Shown here: positions 42,201 to 52,603 of the stretch, piece after piece
How positions within the stretch are numbered: position 1 is the first letter of the stretch
How the letters are laid out: each line of letters opens with the position of its first letter
NCBI GenBank assembly: GCA_964036045.1
Contig: OZ038379.1
Coordinates: 75,535,992-75,599,991 of the forward strand
Direction of reading: 5' to 3'
DNA: 64,000 nt
Source: Eutreptiella sp. 'Long Island Sound 2002'
Lineage: Eukaryota > Euglenozoa > Euglenophyceae > Eutreptiales > Eutreptiaceae
The notes under the pieces: model-generated
Told to the model about the DNA's origin: nothing
Seen by the model: only the letters and a program-made list of their open reading frames with translations
Database searches by the model: none
Program-made: the position numbers and the translations under genes

Positions 42201-42961
42201 GCTACCATGAGCCCGACATGGCCCACCCCCCACCCGACGCCACCCCCGACAGCACCAAAGAGTGGGAGCGGGAAACATGGGTAGCCCGGATGGCCTCCCT
42301 GTGCAACTTCCGGCACCACGTCCTGGGGGACATCCCCACCCCCGACGAGCAGCAGCCAGCCCCCTCCACGTACATGACCCTCATGTACAATCTGCACTAC
42401 ACCCTCTCCACCACCAACTACCACGCACCCACAGACCACTGGGTGGTACACGGCACCGACTCCCTCCTCCCCGCCGACTACACCCCCCCCACACACAACC
42501 CAGGCCCCGACACGTACGCCAGGGGGGACGACCCGGACGACCCCCACATCTGGGGCACGTGGGAACCCGAATCCCTGGACACGCTGCTCTCCATCCACAG
42601 CGGCTACCAGGGCCTTGGTAGGGCGATGTATTGCCTCGCCAAGTGGACCCAACGGACCTGGGGGATCCCCACGGACCGATGGGTGTGGGTGGTCACGCTG
42701 CGCCCCCAGCAGAGGGAAGCCCCCCCAAACCGCAGGGGACCCACCGGCCCACGCCCCACCACCCTACAACTATGCCCGTACATGGTGACAGCCCGCCTCA
42801 TGACGCTGCTGTGGCCGGGCCCAGACACCCCCACCCAAAACTACCCCCACCTCACAGAGGAGGACATGCCCGGCATCCAGCGATGCTTCTTCCAGACCCT
42901 CGACTACCTCCAGCAAACACACCCGCACGTCCTGGAGCAGATATGGCCACCCCCCGGGTAA
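39249..42961 (+). pseudogene. LINE downstream ORF (ORF3), Pro/His-rich with conserved C-terminus
   Basis: In one frame, coding-like sequence starts near 39610 (FFGFLTDTLRDHLGGYYVADA), is broken by TGA at 39923-39925 and continues to 42961. Residues from about 40300 to 41850 are Pro/His/Thr-rich with 82-residue repeats. The last 350 residues look folded: RQHLRGLREQDVVLYLR, RIWVPPIDWGRHLV, NYHAPTDHWVVHGTDSLLP, GLGRAMYCLAKW, RWVWVVTLRP and YMVTARLMTLLW. These blocks recur in LINE copies 1, 3 and 4. HW...DSL recalls Ulp1-type proteases, but I see no convincing catalytic Cys. An ORF of this size after the RT/RNase H ORF is unusual for LINEs. Confidence 0.65.
40890..41625. repeat. Three in-frame 246 bp tandem repeats in LINE ORF3
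   Basis: A sequence with ACCAGCGAGCACCATCCACC and GCGGCCGCCTCCCACC occurs three times at a spacing of 246 bases. That is 82 codons, so the reading frame is kept. Units encode SEHHPPAATH, GRLPP and RRTHAT phrases separated by Pro-rich linkers. The units are nearly identical, which suggests recent expansion. Confidence 0.88.
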
Positions 42962-45039
42962 CCCATGTGCCCGCGCAGCCGGGACAACGCTGCCACGCCA
43001 GCACCAGCACGCACGGATCACCAGGGAAAACGCGCGCACACGCCCGGTGCCCGAACCTGCACCATCGTTCTCGCTGCTTACAGGACCCAGCATCATACGC
43101 CCGCCCCCGAAGCCCAGGACCCTCCGCTGTCTCCCACAGCCCTCTCCTCCGCCTCCAACTCCACAACCTCCACCACCACGACCACCTCATCCACCACCAC
43201 CACCACGTCCTCATCCAGCACTCCACCCCCCAGGCCGCGAGGGACACCTCCCAAACGGGCCTCCAAACCCGCCCCCACCGCGAGCAGCCCCGCCGCCGCC
43301 AAGGCCCACGCCCCGACGAAGCCCACACCCACGACCCAGCCGAAGCCCAAGACCGCCGCCAAACGGCCACCCAAACCCGTCAGCACGCCACGACCGCAAC
43401 CAGCAGCCAAGCCCAAACCCAAGCCCAAACCCGGCGCCACGACGGCAGCGCGAGCCCGGCCCCCCGAGGACGTCCTCTACGACATCCGGCCCCAGCCGTC
43501 CCAGGCCCGAAGGCAGCAGCGCCCAGCGCGGCGCCCCCCACCCGCACCAACGCCACCGCCACTACCTTCATGGCGGAGCGCGCTGCGGCCGAAGCGCGAC
43601 GCACCTCGTCCTGCCACCTCTCAAAGCCCGCAACCCAGGCCCACGGATCGCTCGGGACCAAGCCAGAACAACGCCAGGGTCCACCAGCAGCCTCCCCGCC
43701 CCCCTACCAGCCCTCGATGACAGCCCACATGCAACGCATGCCCTACTACCGCCGCCGCCGCGAATCCCCGCCCAACCCCGAGGTGGAGACCGTACGCGCA
43801 CACCCGCGGGTCCACATCCGCGTGCACCCCCACTCCCCACGCACCCCCACGGAACAGGACTACGAGGAATCCCCCAGGCTCGCCACCGCCGCCGGTCCCC
43901 ACGACCCCGTGACACCCACCCACGCCCACTCCTCCGCCCAGGACCGCAGGCCCGCCCAGGAACAGTGGTGGCAGCGCTGGACCCACACACAGCTCTGGGA
44001 GCTGAGGAAGTGGGCCCGGGGAGAGCCCTCCCTCGAGGGCCTTGTCCATCGGCCCCGCAAGGGGTCGGTGGAGAACTGCCGCCTCCGGCTGGCGGGTGGG
44101 TGGATGCCGCAGGCCGCATGGGAGGCCATGCTGGCCGATGCGCTCCGCCCCCGGGGAGTCCACCCCGCAACCTCCCCGCGCCCCAGGACCACCCGTATGT
44201 CCTCAGGCGCCTGCGGGAGACCCTCCAGGAAACGCAGCGAGACGGCATCCGCCTGTGGGACATCACCCAAAGCCCAGCCCCGCACGCACACACCCCCCCA
44301 CCACCCCACAAGCGTCGACGCACCGACACCGGCGACACCCACAGCACCCCAGGAGCCCTGCGCGCCACACAACACGACGCGCCTGACTCGCCGGCCAGCG
44401 GCGCCGCCATCTAACCCCGTTACCCAGCAAACCATCACCGCGGAGCGCCACGCCAGGCCCCGCCCAGAAGTCACCAAACGAACCGGACGCCGAAGGAAGC
44501 CAAAGCACACGACAACGAGCACCACTACGCCCAAAGGCGCCGAACCCAGGCCCGCTACCATGGGCTCCTCTCCACCCTCAGCACGACACACACGTCGCTG
44601 GCGTCACTCCTCCGCCGTGCCCCCTCCCACGCCACCGCCCCGCCCCCCCCCCCTCCCGCCGCACGTCCCCACGCCGCCCAGCACCCAGGCCCACACACTG
44701 CGCCACAGCATCGCCCTAGTCCGGCTCCTCCACAATCGCGCCACTTGGCACCTCACAGTAGACCGCCGTCCTGTAGTCCCGCTCCCCCCTGCACCGCTCC
44801 CGGGGCCGCACCCGGCCCACGTCGTGTTCGCCCCCACGTCGCGGGCCGCGGACATCCTCCCGCTCCTCGCCGCCACCCCTCCCGGGCATCGCATACTGCT
44901 TGCCGCCAACCCCTCGGTCCCCAGTGAGGTCCTCATCGGGCACGCCGACGCCCTGCACGTGCGCCCGCTGCTGCCCAATCTGCACGCTGCGTACGCCCCC
45001 GGCACGCCCGTCGACCCCTCCGTGTGGGACTCCCAGTGA
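42962..45039 (+). pseudogene. LINE downstream ORF (ORF4), degenerate
   Basis: After the ORF3 stop, the frame that starts within ORF3 at about 42631 is open to 45039. The stretch 42965-43700 is ambiguous, because Pro/Lys/Thr-rich frames overlap. Two parts look folded. The first, near 43975-44150 (LWELRKWARGEPSLEGLV), matches MEELRKVYDTYHQTPSPNLV of LINE copy 3 at 48.88 kb. The second is near 44700-45036 (ATWHLTVDRRPVVPLP, HRILLAANPSVPSEVLIG). ORF3 and ORF4 were probably one protein before a frameshift. Function unknown. Confidence 0.5.
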
Positions 45040-45471
45040 GGCCACAGGCCACCGGCCGGCCCGCACGCACCACCCCGCACCCGCCTCGGGCGCACGACCC
45101 CGTGGACGCCGCTACCCACACGCCCGGCCCCGCGCAACCGCCTAACCGAGCCAGAACCCAAGCACAAATCAAACCCGAGCCACACGCCGAAACCGCTAAC
45201 CCTTGACTCCTAACCAAGCCCGCCGAGGGAACAACGTAACCACAGCCCACACCCACAGCCCACACAGCCGCCTAACCAGCCAGCTCCAGAAGCAAAGAGA
45301 CACCTCACCAAACCCACCCTGACCCAAGCCCGTGTACATCAGGACGCGCGAGCCGCACCCCTGGGGCGCGACCGCCGCCACAGCACCTACGACACACGCC
45401 AGAGGACACAACGCTATTGCACCGCCGCACCAGCTGCCCGTGCCTGTGCCTGCAGTGTACGCGCGCCCCTG

Positions 45472-45550
45472 TTTTTCTCTTTTTTTTTTTTCCCCAAAAA
45501 AAGAGAAAAAAAAAAAGACAAAAAGTAAAATAAAAAAAAAAACGAAAATT
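45472..45550 (+). repeat. T-rich / A-rich inverted repeat in LINE 3' UTR
   Basis: A T-tract with one CTC interruption (45472-45491), then CCCC, then an A-tract with the matching GAG interruption. It can form a stem of about 15 pairs. More A-rich sequence continues to 45550. In a GC-rich element this stands out. It could act in 3' processing or RT recognition, but long homopolymers are also prone to sequencing error. Confidence 0.6.
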
Positions 45551-45606
45551 AGGGGGGGAGGAGAAGGGACACAACCACCCATGGCACACGCGCACCGCAC
45601 ACAGCA

Positions 45607-45800
45607 CGCACACCGGTGAACAGGAGCCCAGTGGCCCAGGACACCGCACATACAACACAACACACCGAGCGAGCACACCGGTGAACAGGAGCCAGCTGGC
45701 CCAGGACACCGCAGACGCACCACAGCAAACCGCGCGGGCACACCGGTGAACAGGAGCCGAGCGGCCCAAGACACTGCACACACGTAGGGCGGCCGAGGGA
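45607..45800. repeat. Three tandem ~65 bp repeats in LINE 3' UTR
   Basis: CACACCGGTGAACAGGAGCC occurs near 45608, 45675 and 45738. Each is followed by a variable CAGTGG, AGCTGG or GAGCGG segment and CCCAGGACAC or CCCAAGACAC. They lie just upstream of the segment shared with 63411-64000. Confidence 0.8.
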
Positions 45801-46362
45801 CAGGAAAGAACCAATACCCCATGGGTCGGACGCACTGCAGCGACCCAGCCGACCCACCGGGCCAGTGGCAGGAGCGGTACTCCAAGGTCACCGGTCCGAG
45901 CCCGGCCAGGCTGCATCGGGGACCATGGCAAACGTCACCCGGAGCCATGGACGCAACCGGTGACAGGCGAGCCGGTACACAGTCCAGGAGGGGGTCACCT
46001 GCCAAGCAGAGTGGCCCCGCAACTCAAGCCACAAGGGTGAGGCGGTCGTACCGTAGACAAGCGGGAGCAATACCCCTTGTGGTGAGAGATACTCCACACG
46101 GCTGGGCAGCCCCCCAGAGCTGCCGCCCAAAGGAGGGGGCATGTGGCCCTACCCATGGACACATGTGGGGACACCCTCCCACCTGGGACACATGGACCGG
46201 GTGGCCGCGACAATGCCTTCCCAAGCACATGCGGGAGCGGCTTAAGAGGCACCTGACATAGGGCAGTGGGAGGGACAGGACGTCCCCTTGGTTAGACCTT
46301 CTTCCTGCAATGTCAAAGGAGGCATCCCGAGCTCCTGAAGATACCTACTTACCTACCTACCT

Positions 46363-48495
46363 CAATACCGAGGCGCCGCCGGCTGAGATTTATTTATCAG
46401 AATATCAGAAATCAACAGGGGTTTTTTATCATAGTGGTTCCGTAACTTTTCAGCCTTCCGTTCGGATTGTCAATGTATCGGTGACTGTCAGTTGGCTCGC
46501 GATTTTGCGGTAACCGATTGGTTAACTGTTATTTACAGATATTTTGGCGGAAACCCCGATGAAGGGTCAGATTTCATCAGTAACGGGTTCGTTGCTTCCG
46601 CAATCCCGTGTGATACACTCGCAAAATTAATCCGATTATTTCAGACTTTCAGAATCGGATTTTCGACTTCGAGGGCGCCGCACTTGATATGACAAATTTC
46701 GATTGGCCGGACACTTTTCCCCGATCACGAATCAACCTTCCTTTGGTTATCCCCTTCGTTTTTTCTTGGAGATAAAGGAGAAACAAAATTGATTCTTGAA
46801 GCCACTTTGAAAGGTCATATCTCCGGCTCACGGCGAGGAATACCAATTTCGAGAATTGGGTTGGAACTGCCTTGGCCTCAACTTAATTCAGAGAACATCA
46901 AACGCCTTTGATGTGTACACATGCTCGGTGTAGCAAGGGATAATGGTCAAGAGGTTAGAAAGTGACATATAACTCTTGGACCGTGCAACCGAATATTCTA
47001 ATGCGACCTTTGAGTGTGCCGCATGAGTGTTGGTGTTGCATAGAAACTTTCGTTGGGTTCCTACGTATTTTTAACGTGTAATTATGTCCATGGAGGGGCA
47101 TGGCATACCATGGTGGGAGCCACCTTTTGAGGGTATGTGTTATATGCATGGTATGTGCTTCGATATGCTCACGCCCATGTTATATATCTCCGTTTGTAGG
47201 AAGATATATGGAGTCAGACGTGGTAAGGGCTTCGCCCATGTTGAAATGGTGAGCTCCATAGCGCTGGACTAAGTCTACCGCTCATATAGTGCATGTGGGA
47301 GGGCTTACGGAGAGACCCACAAGCGCCACTATCAATTTTCCCATTTTCATGGTGCGTGTTGGGAGGAGGTTCGAAGGTGTCCCTATGTGTCCATGTGGGG
47401 ATCAGGGTGGGGGGATTGTTTGCAAATGATCCGAAGCAATTGTGTTTTGAATCATATGTTGATACCATGGGTGAGCGAAGTTATATACTATTGTAATTAT
47501 CTTGAACTTGACATTATATGCATGTTTTTGACCTCATTTTGTGCTCATTTTGGTATTTTATGGGCTCACCTGGTCGTCTAACAGTAAAGTGCCTAGAGAT
47601 TAGTGAACTATGGTATGTTGCTTATATGTTGGCATATGCTTCGGTGTTGTACCTCACCATATGCCGGATCACGTGGTCGCTTTGGCGTGGCACACGAGGC
47701 CTCACAAAATTAGGTCTCAAATTCATGAGTTGACTTGTGAAGCATGTCATGTACATAACCGGAGAAATTTGGGAGTAGATGATGGGATATTCTTGGGCAT
47801 GGACCTTTGGTCTATATCACCCTTGTATAATACTTTCTGGTTTGACACATGCATGGAGCATTTGAATATTTGCCGTATGCATTTTCGAGTATATAATTGA
47901 TTTTTGGGCATAATGTTGTGATTTGCCTGATTTTGCCATGTTGTGAGGTCATCTTCATGGGGCACCTCTCCAAGCCCAATCGACTCCAAGTCCAACCAAG
48001 GTTATGTCAGGGTAGGGCATGGTCCTGAGTGCCACTCTAGGCCATGACACGCCACCTCCCTTGTTGGGCTAGGATTTATAGGCTTGGGAGGGAACACATT
48101 TTTGGGGTTTATGTAGTGATTTTTAACACATGGCATTTAGCCATCTTATTCGACTGGGTTCAAGGCATCATATTGGCGAGTCAAGGGAAGGTCTTGAGTC
48201 CAGGAAATGAGGGGTCTATGGCTGTGATTGTGTACGTTTCCATCTCTCCCCAAATTTGCTTTATTTGTGTTTATATGCCAAATTCAGGGCTTCCTCTTTG
48301 GTGCAATTCTTGTACATGCCCAACGCCCGGGTCTCCGTGTGCACCGTGAGACACCCGGCGTATTGAAAGGAAAGCCCTCGGTGTGGATTGATTGGATTTG
48401 GATTGTGCTTGGGAGTGAGTTATTGCAAGGGTTTTGTGTGAAGGAGCCTATTTTTCTATTTTTTGTGGTAAATTGTGCAGGATAGGGCAAGGTCA
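46363..48495. repeat. Repeat A, copy 2 (2133 bp)
   Basis: Starts CAATACCGAGGCGCCGCCGG directly after the LINE tail and ends GATAGGGCAAGGTCA directly before LINE copy 3. It is in the same orientation as copy 1. The internal ATG-starting frames, for example near 47084-47272, are nearly unchanged between copies. That reflects overall identity rather than evidence for coding. Confidence 0.88.
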
Positions 48496-48882
48496 TGCAG
48501 CCCCTGGTGAGGAGCAAGACCCTGGGAGTGACGGGATATGGTGGAAGGGGTACAGCAGGGGCCGGTCCTGGTAGGGACCTTCTTCAGGGGCGATGAGCGT
48601 GTGTGCCCAGGCGAGGTGCGGGACCCATACCCGCCCGTGGTCTGGCAGGTGGCAGTTGAACCACCAGATCCAGGCGTCGACTAGGTCGTCCAGGGTCTGT
48701 TGTCCTAGGGTGAGGAGCGCCTGGAGGTGCCGCACATGGATGTTGGTAGGCCCGTGTGGGAGGAGGGCCGCCGCAAATTGCCGGTCGCCGCAGACGCCCT
48801 GATAATGTACTCGGAGGGCATCTACCAGGTTTGGTGAGGGTGTTTGGTGGTAGGTGTCGTATACCTTTCGCAGTTCCTCCAC
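48496..48882 (-). pseudogene. LINE accessory protein end (copy 3), cut by repeat A
   Basis: A 129-codon minus-strand frame beginning MEELRKVYD, matching LWELRKWARG of the large LINE (about 44.0 kb). It continues with QQTLDDLVDAWIWWFN and GRVWVPHLAWAHTLI. The latter resembles RIWVPPIDWGRHLV at 42.12 kb. 'L-x-D...W-x-x-x-F' followed by a 'V-x-V' strand recalls the start of Ulp1-like cysteine protease domains, but the catalytic His/Asp/Cys part is not present before the truncation. The stop lies at the edge of repeat A, so the natural C-terminus is missing. Confidence 0.5.
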
Positions 48883-48999
48883 GTCAAGGTGGTCCCCCGC
48901 GTGCGGTGGTCTGGGGGCTGGGGAGGGTATGATTTCCCTGTCCCGGGTCGCAAGGGTGTCGGGCGAGGGATTGTCCCCTGAGCGTCGTCGTTGGGCTCT

Positions 49000-50017
49000 G
49001 TGTGCATGTTTGCCGCATCAGGCCCTGACTGCGGGGGTGCCGGGTAGGGGCGCGCGGCAGTGGGGGGAGTGGTCTCGGGAGTCTTCCACCGCCAGCTTTC
49101 CGTCATGGTTTCATCGGTGGTGGACGTCGCGTTGCTGGGGTCATTGCGTGCTTGCACTGTAGCCTGGGTGCGAGGTGCGGCGCCCTGTCGGGGTCACCGG
49201 GCGGGGCTTGCTCGGCCACAGTCTGTGGTGTCGCAGCCGAGGTGGCTTCGGTGTTCCCTGCTTGGTAGCCCCGGCTCCCCCTTGCCGCGTACTCCGGTGT
49301 GTGTTGTGGTGCGTGCAGGCGCTCCAGCCGTTGTTGCGGAGTTGCTGTGGGGTTCCTGTCACGTGAGAGGTGCACCGACGGCGCTGAAATCGGTGTCGCC
49401 GTACGCAGGGCGGCCGATAATTCGTGTGGTCCCGGTCTGGTGGCGTTTGTCCTTGCATGGGAGGAAGCGGTGACGGGGTCGGACACCGTGGCTTCTGCGG
49501 TCTCGGTGCGCGAGCTGAGCGCTGCCAAACGTGGGTGTCGGCTGGGCGGGAGTATGGTGGGGATTGGTGTGCGGTCTGTTCGGGGCCTTTTTGTCCGTCG
49601 CTGGGGTTCGGCCGTGGGTGATATTTGTCGGCGGTGTCGCTCGCTCGGTTCGGCTGGGTTGCTGTCGTTGTTGGCATGGAAGGTCACCCTTCCCGCTGCT
49701 GAGGGCGGCATGCGTCTCTGGTGGTGGGCATTCGCCGACCTTCTGGCCCCCCGCGGCGGCTGCGGTGTCCTAGGGGAGTGTTGCCCGGTCGCTCCATCCG
49801 GAACGCGTTGGTCGTTGTGGTTGTGGACGAACGGCCGGAGTGGGCTCTGTTGCGAATCGCATGGGGGTGCCATTCCGTTGGGTCGTCTGTGCAGGCACTG
49901 CGAGTGGCCGGTGCGTGCCACCTGCCTCAGGGGCGACTGGGCCGTCGGGGACCGTTGACGCTGATGGCCCGTGGCTCTGTCTGGTGTGGGTGGGCCTCGG
50001 GGAAATGGTTTCTGCAT
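49000..50017 (-). pseudogene. Arg/Pro/Thr-rich low-complexity LINE ORF segment (copy 3)
   Basis: The minus strand is open for 304 codons (50017-49103), rich in Arg, Pro, Thr and Ser, without a recognisable fold. It lies between two blocks that in the large LINE are also separated by a Pro/Lys/Arg-rich region (43.0-43.95 kb), so it is probably the equivalent disordered linker. Overlapping frames are open too, and the exact coding frame is uncertain. Confidence 0.4.
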
Positions 50018-50074
50018 CGTCCAGACGTTATGCTGAATCAGGTCCTCTCGGATGCGGAGGGCGGTTCTGTGGTG

Positions 50075-50407
50075 TCACCGCCAATGCAACCGGTTTAGGT
50101 CATCTGGTTTGTAGGCCCCCATGTGGGCCATGAGGCGGGTGGCCACATACCGCCACAGGCTGGGGTGCTCCATGGTGGGGGTCGAGGAGGGTCGCCCTTC
50201 ACGGAGGTTGAATATGACGTCCGCCATGGTGCGGGTGCCGGTCCTAATGTGGTGTACGTCCATGAGGATCCACCGGGTCGAAACCTGGATGGTGAGCTGC
50301 TCCACGTCCGATATCCGGGGGATCCACAGGTCCGGGTCAAGGGCCGCTGCGCGGTCCGCCTCCGCGGTGGGGCGCTGGGCTTGCTCTTTGGACTGTGCGT
50401 AGTCCAA
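50075..50407 (-). pseudogene. LINE accessory protein block (copy 3)
   Basis: A 110-codon minus-strand frame. EADRAAALDPDLW near residue 16 matches ESDRAAALPLLPW of LINE copy 1. TRWILMDVHHIRTG and LWRYVATRLMAHMG follow and align with DRWVWVVTLRPQQ and CPYMVTARLMTLLW of the large LINE. The upstream minus-strand sequence to 50898 is open in other frames without recognised motifs. Function unknown. Confidence 0.55.
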
Positions 50408-50898
50408 GCCCTCCTGTGCCCATGATCAGTCATTCGTGGGTGTACTCCCTCCGACGGTCGACTGACGGTGCCGGTCTCTGATGCTCCCCGGACCCCATGG
50501 ACCGGCGTGTCCTGTGCGCCTGGGCGCTGACTGGCCACCCCTTCGGGCCACCCTCCTGCTTGACCGTCCCCCGCGGTGGTTGCGTGGGTTTCTGCTGCCG
50601 ATCCCAAGGAGGCATAGTTGCGGCGAAGATGCGCCTGAAGGGACGCGGAGGCAGGATCCCGCGCAGGGCTGGTGGGCTCCGCGTCTTGCGACACGCGCCG
50701 CAGCGCGGGTATGGCTGTTGGCCCCGCGGTTGGGGCCCCTTCCCGGCAGGTTGCCATGAAGCCGGCGAAGGACTCATCGTCGTGGAGGTGTTTGTCTGCT
50801 TGGTTTGCCTTTGGTGGGGCGGCGTTGAAGATGGACGCCAGGATGTGCTCCGTCTCTGGGGCCCGGGACGGTGGATTGTCGTGTGTCCCCGCTCGTGA

Positions 50899-51610
50899 GG
50901 GTGGCACAAGGGCGCCTGGAGGGGGCGTCTTTTGCCCGGGTGTGGGGCGTCCGGGGATGGGCGCTCTCCCACGCCGGACCACCCGTCCTTGGGGCGTGCG
51001 GCCGGGGCCCGTTACCCACTGGCTGTGGGTGGGGGGTGTGTGGGCGTGGGGACCCGCCACCTACACCACAGCGCGCGCTGGCTGTGCGCGCTGTGGGGGC
51101 GGCACGAGGGCGCCTGGGGGGGGGGGGGGCGTCTCTTGCCTGGGTGTGGGGCGTCCGGGGTTCGGCACTCTCCCACGCCCTACAACCCGTCCTTGGGGCG
51201 TGCGGCCGGGGCCCTTTACCCACTGGCTGTGGGTGCGGGGGTTGTGGGCGTGGGGATCCGCCACCTACCCTTGGGCGCGCGCTGGCTGTGCGTGCTGAGG
51301 GGGCAGCACAAGGGCGCCCAGGGGTGGGGAATCTTTTGCCTCGGTGTGGGGCGTCCGGGGTTCGGCGCTCTCCCATGCCCCACCGCCCGTCCTTGGGGCG
51401 TGCGGCCGGACCCGTCACCCACTGGCTGAGGGTGCGGGGGCTGTGGGCGTGAGGTCACCTACCCCACAGCGCGCGCTCTTGCGAACCAGCTGTGAGCGCT
51501 GTGGGGGCGGCTGGTGGGCGTTCAAGGCGGGCGCCCCTTGCCTTGGTGTGGGGCGTCCGGGGTTGAGCGCTCTCCCAGGCTCGACTGCCTGTCCTTGGGG
51601 CGTGCGGCCA
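50899..51610. repeat. GC-rich minisatellite in duplicon copy 2 (about 4 units)
   Basis: Same ~200 bp unit as at 11611-13470, with landmarks near 50985, 51187, 51386 and 51586. It is colinear with 12731-13470. The left end is where LINE copy 3 begins, so the additional upstream units of copy 1 are absent. G-tracts up to 14 bases occur at 51117-51130. Confidence 0.9.
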
Positions 51611-52320
51611 GGGCCGGTTACGCGGTTTTGCGGGCATGGGGGCCCAGCTGTCCGTGGCCGCCGTTGTGTGTCGTGCGCGCTTCCCGGGTTTGCGACAGGT
51701 GGTGGCCATTGTTGCTTGGCACCTGTCCTCGTGCTGTGGTTGTGGCCGGCGGCGTGCCTTTCTGCCGTGCCTCGTGGCCCCGCGTTGGTGCCCCGTGCCT
51801 CGTCCGGTGCGGTCGCTCTCGGCGCTCCAGTAGGCTTTCCTGTCGCTGTGGTGCCTTCCCCCACTCCGGGGGCTGTCGGCCCCGGGCTTCACTGGGCGGT
51901 TGCGCAGGTCACGTGAAGGCTGGCCGAGGACCGAGGTCATTGTGCCTGCCGCTGGCCCCTGCCGAGGCAGGGGCGCTGGGCTCGCTCCGCGTCAGACCCT
52001 TCCGGGACCCGCGATGGCGTTGTCATTGCGGGTCCCTCTGGCTTCGGTCTTGGGCTGCGTGCGCTGCGGTGGGTTGGCGTGTGTGGACCCGGTCACTGAC
52101 GCGTCCGGTTTCCCGTACCGTCCGTCTTTCGACGAGGGACTCGGCCGGTGCACCGGGACTGTCTCGTGTGGACGCCGACACCTCCCCTTTCGCGTCGAAG
52201 GACGTCACGCCCGGGTCCCGCGGGTGTGTGCCTGTGCGTGCTCTTCTTCGCCGGGTCGGGCCGGCCGGCCTCCCGGGCGCGTTTTGGTGCGCCTCACCTT
52301 TCCTGTGGCCGTTTTGACCT
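51611..52320. other. GC-rich DNA before gypsy copy 2
   Basis: Equivalent of 13471-14159 with scattered differences. No recognised coding; multiple open frames follow from GC composition. Confidence 0.5.
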
Positions 52321-52441
52321 TCTGCTTTGTTCAGCCCCCTCCAGGCTTGGGTTGCCCGACAATGGTTCGAAGTGGGGAAGGACACCACCACGTGCCGGCA
52401 AACCACCGGGGAGAGTCGGCGATCCACCGTTAAGCCTAAAC

Positions 52442-52603
52442 GAGTACATGAAGAAGTACAAGGGATGCTGGGTGTGCTATGGGATGGGTAATTCCGACCA
52501 GCACGATCACACCAAGTGTGCGGTGCATGCAGCGGACGAGAATAAGTACTTCAAGCTGCATCCGGAGAGGGTTCCGAAGGAGAAGAGGATCCAGAATTGG
52601 TAG
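52442..52603 (+). pseudogene. gag: Gag zinc-knuckle remnant, copy 2
   Basis: Same CWVCYGMGN...TKC knuckle and basic tail as at 14281-14442. A few residues differ, in the His-rich stretch and the segment after the knuckle. The capsid part is missing here too. Confidence 0.58.

Larger units (their letters stand above)
30624..46362 (+). mobile_element. Large LINE (EN-RT-RNase H) with extra ORFs, ~15.7 kb
   Basis: A GC-rich segment lying exactly between the two copies of repeat A. It contains a degenerate ORF1 (30754-33922), the endonuclease/RT/RNase H ORF (33840-39248), two further degenerate ORFs (39249-42961 and 42962-45039), a 1.3 kb 3' region and a (TACC)n-like tail at 46341-46362. The 3' 590 bases recur in inverse orientation at 63411-64000. 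The length is large for a LINE and the coding downstream of RT is unusual. The left end is probably a truncation at repeat A. Confidence 0.8.
45040..46362 (+). other. LINE 3' untranslated region and (TACC)n tail
   Basis: GC-rich noncoding DNA after ORF4. It contains an A/T hairpin (45472-45550), three tandem ~65 bp repeats (45607-45800), and a unique 3' part from about 45775 that is the reverse complement of 63411-64000. The end, ACCTACTTACCTACCTACC at about 46342-46360, is a short tetranucleotide tail of the kind that ends many LINEs. Confidence 0.8.
48496..50898 (-). mobile_element. LINE fragment, copy 3 (accessory ORFs, minus strand)
   Basis: Read on the minus strand from 50898 down to 48496, it shows the RWILMDV...YVATRLM block (50407-50075), an Arg/Pro-rich region (50017-49000), then ELRKVYD and DLVDAWIWWFN blocks (48882-48496). 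The first three follow the same order as in the large LINE at 42.68-44.15 kb. It is cut at repeat A on its 3' side and abuts the GC-rich minisatellite at its other end. No RT is present. Confidence 0.6.

Noticed and set aside
28491-48495. Repeat A copies as the LTRs of one 20 kb retrotransposon
   Set aside because: They lack TG...CA ends, a primer-binding site next to the left copy and a target duplication. The enclosed RT is a LINE type with a (TACC)n tail.
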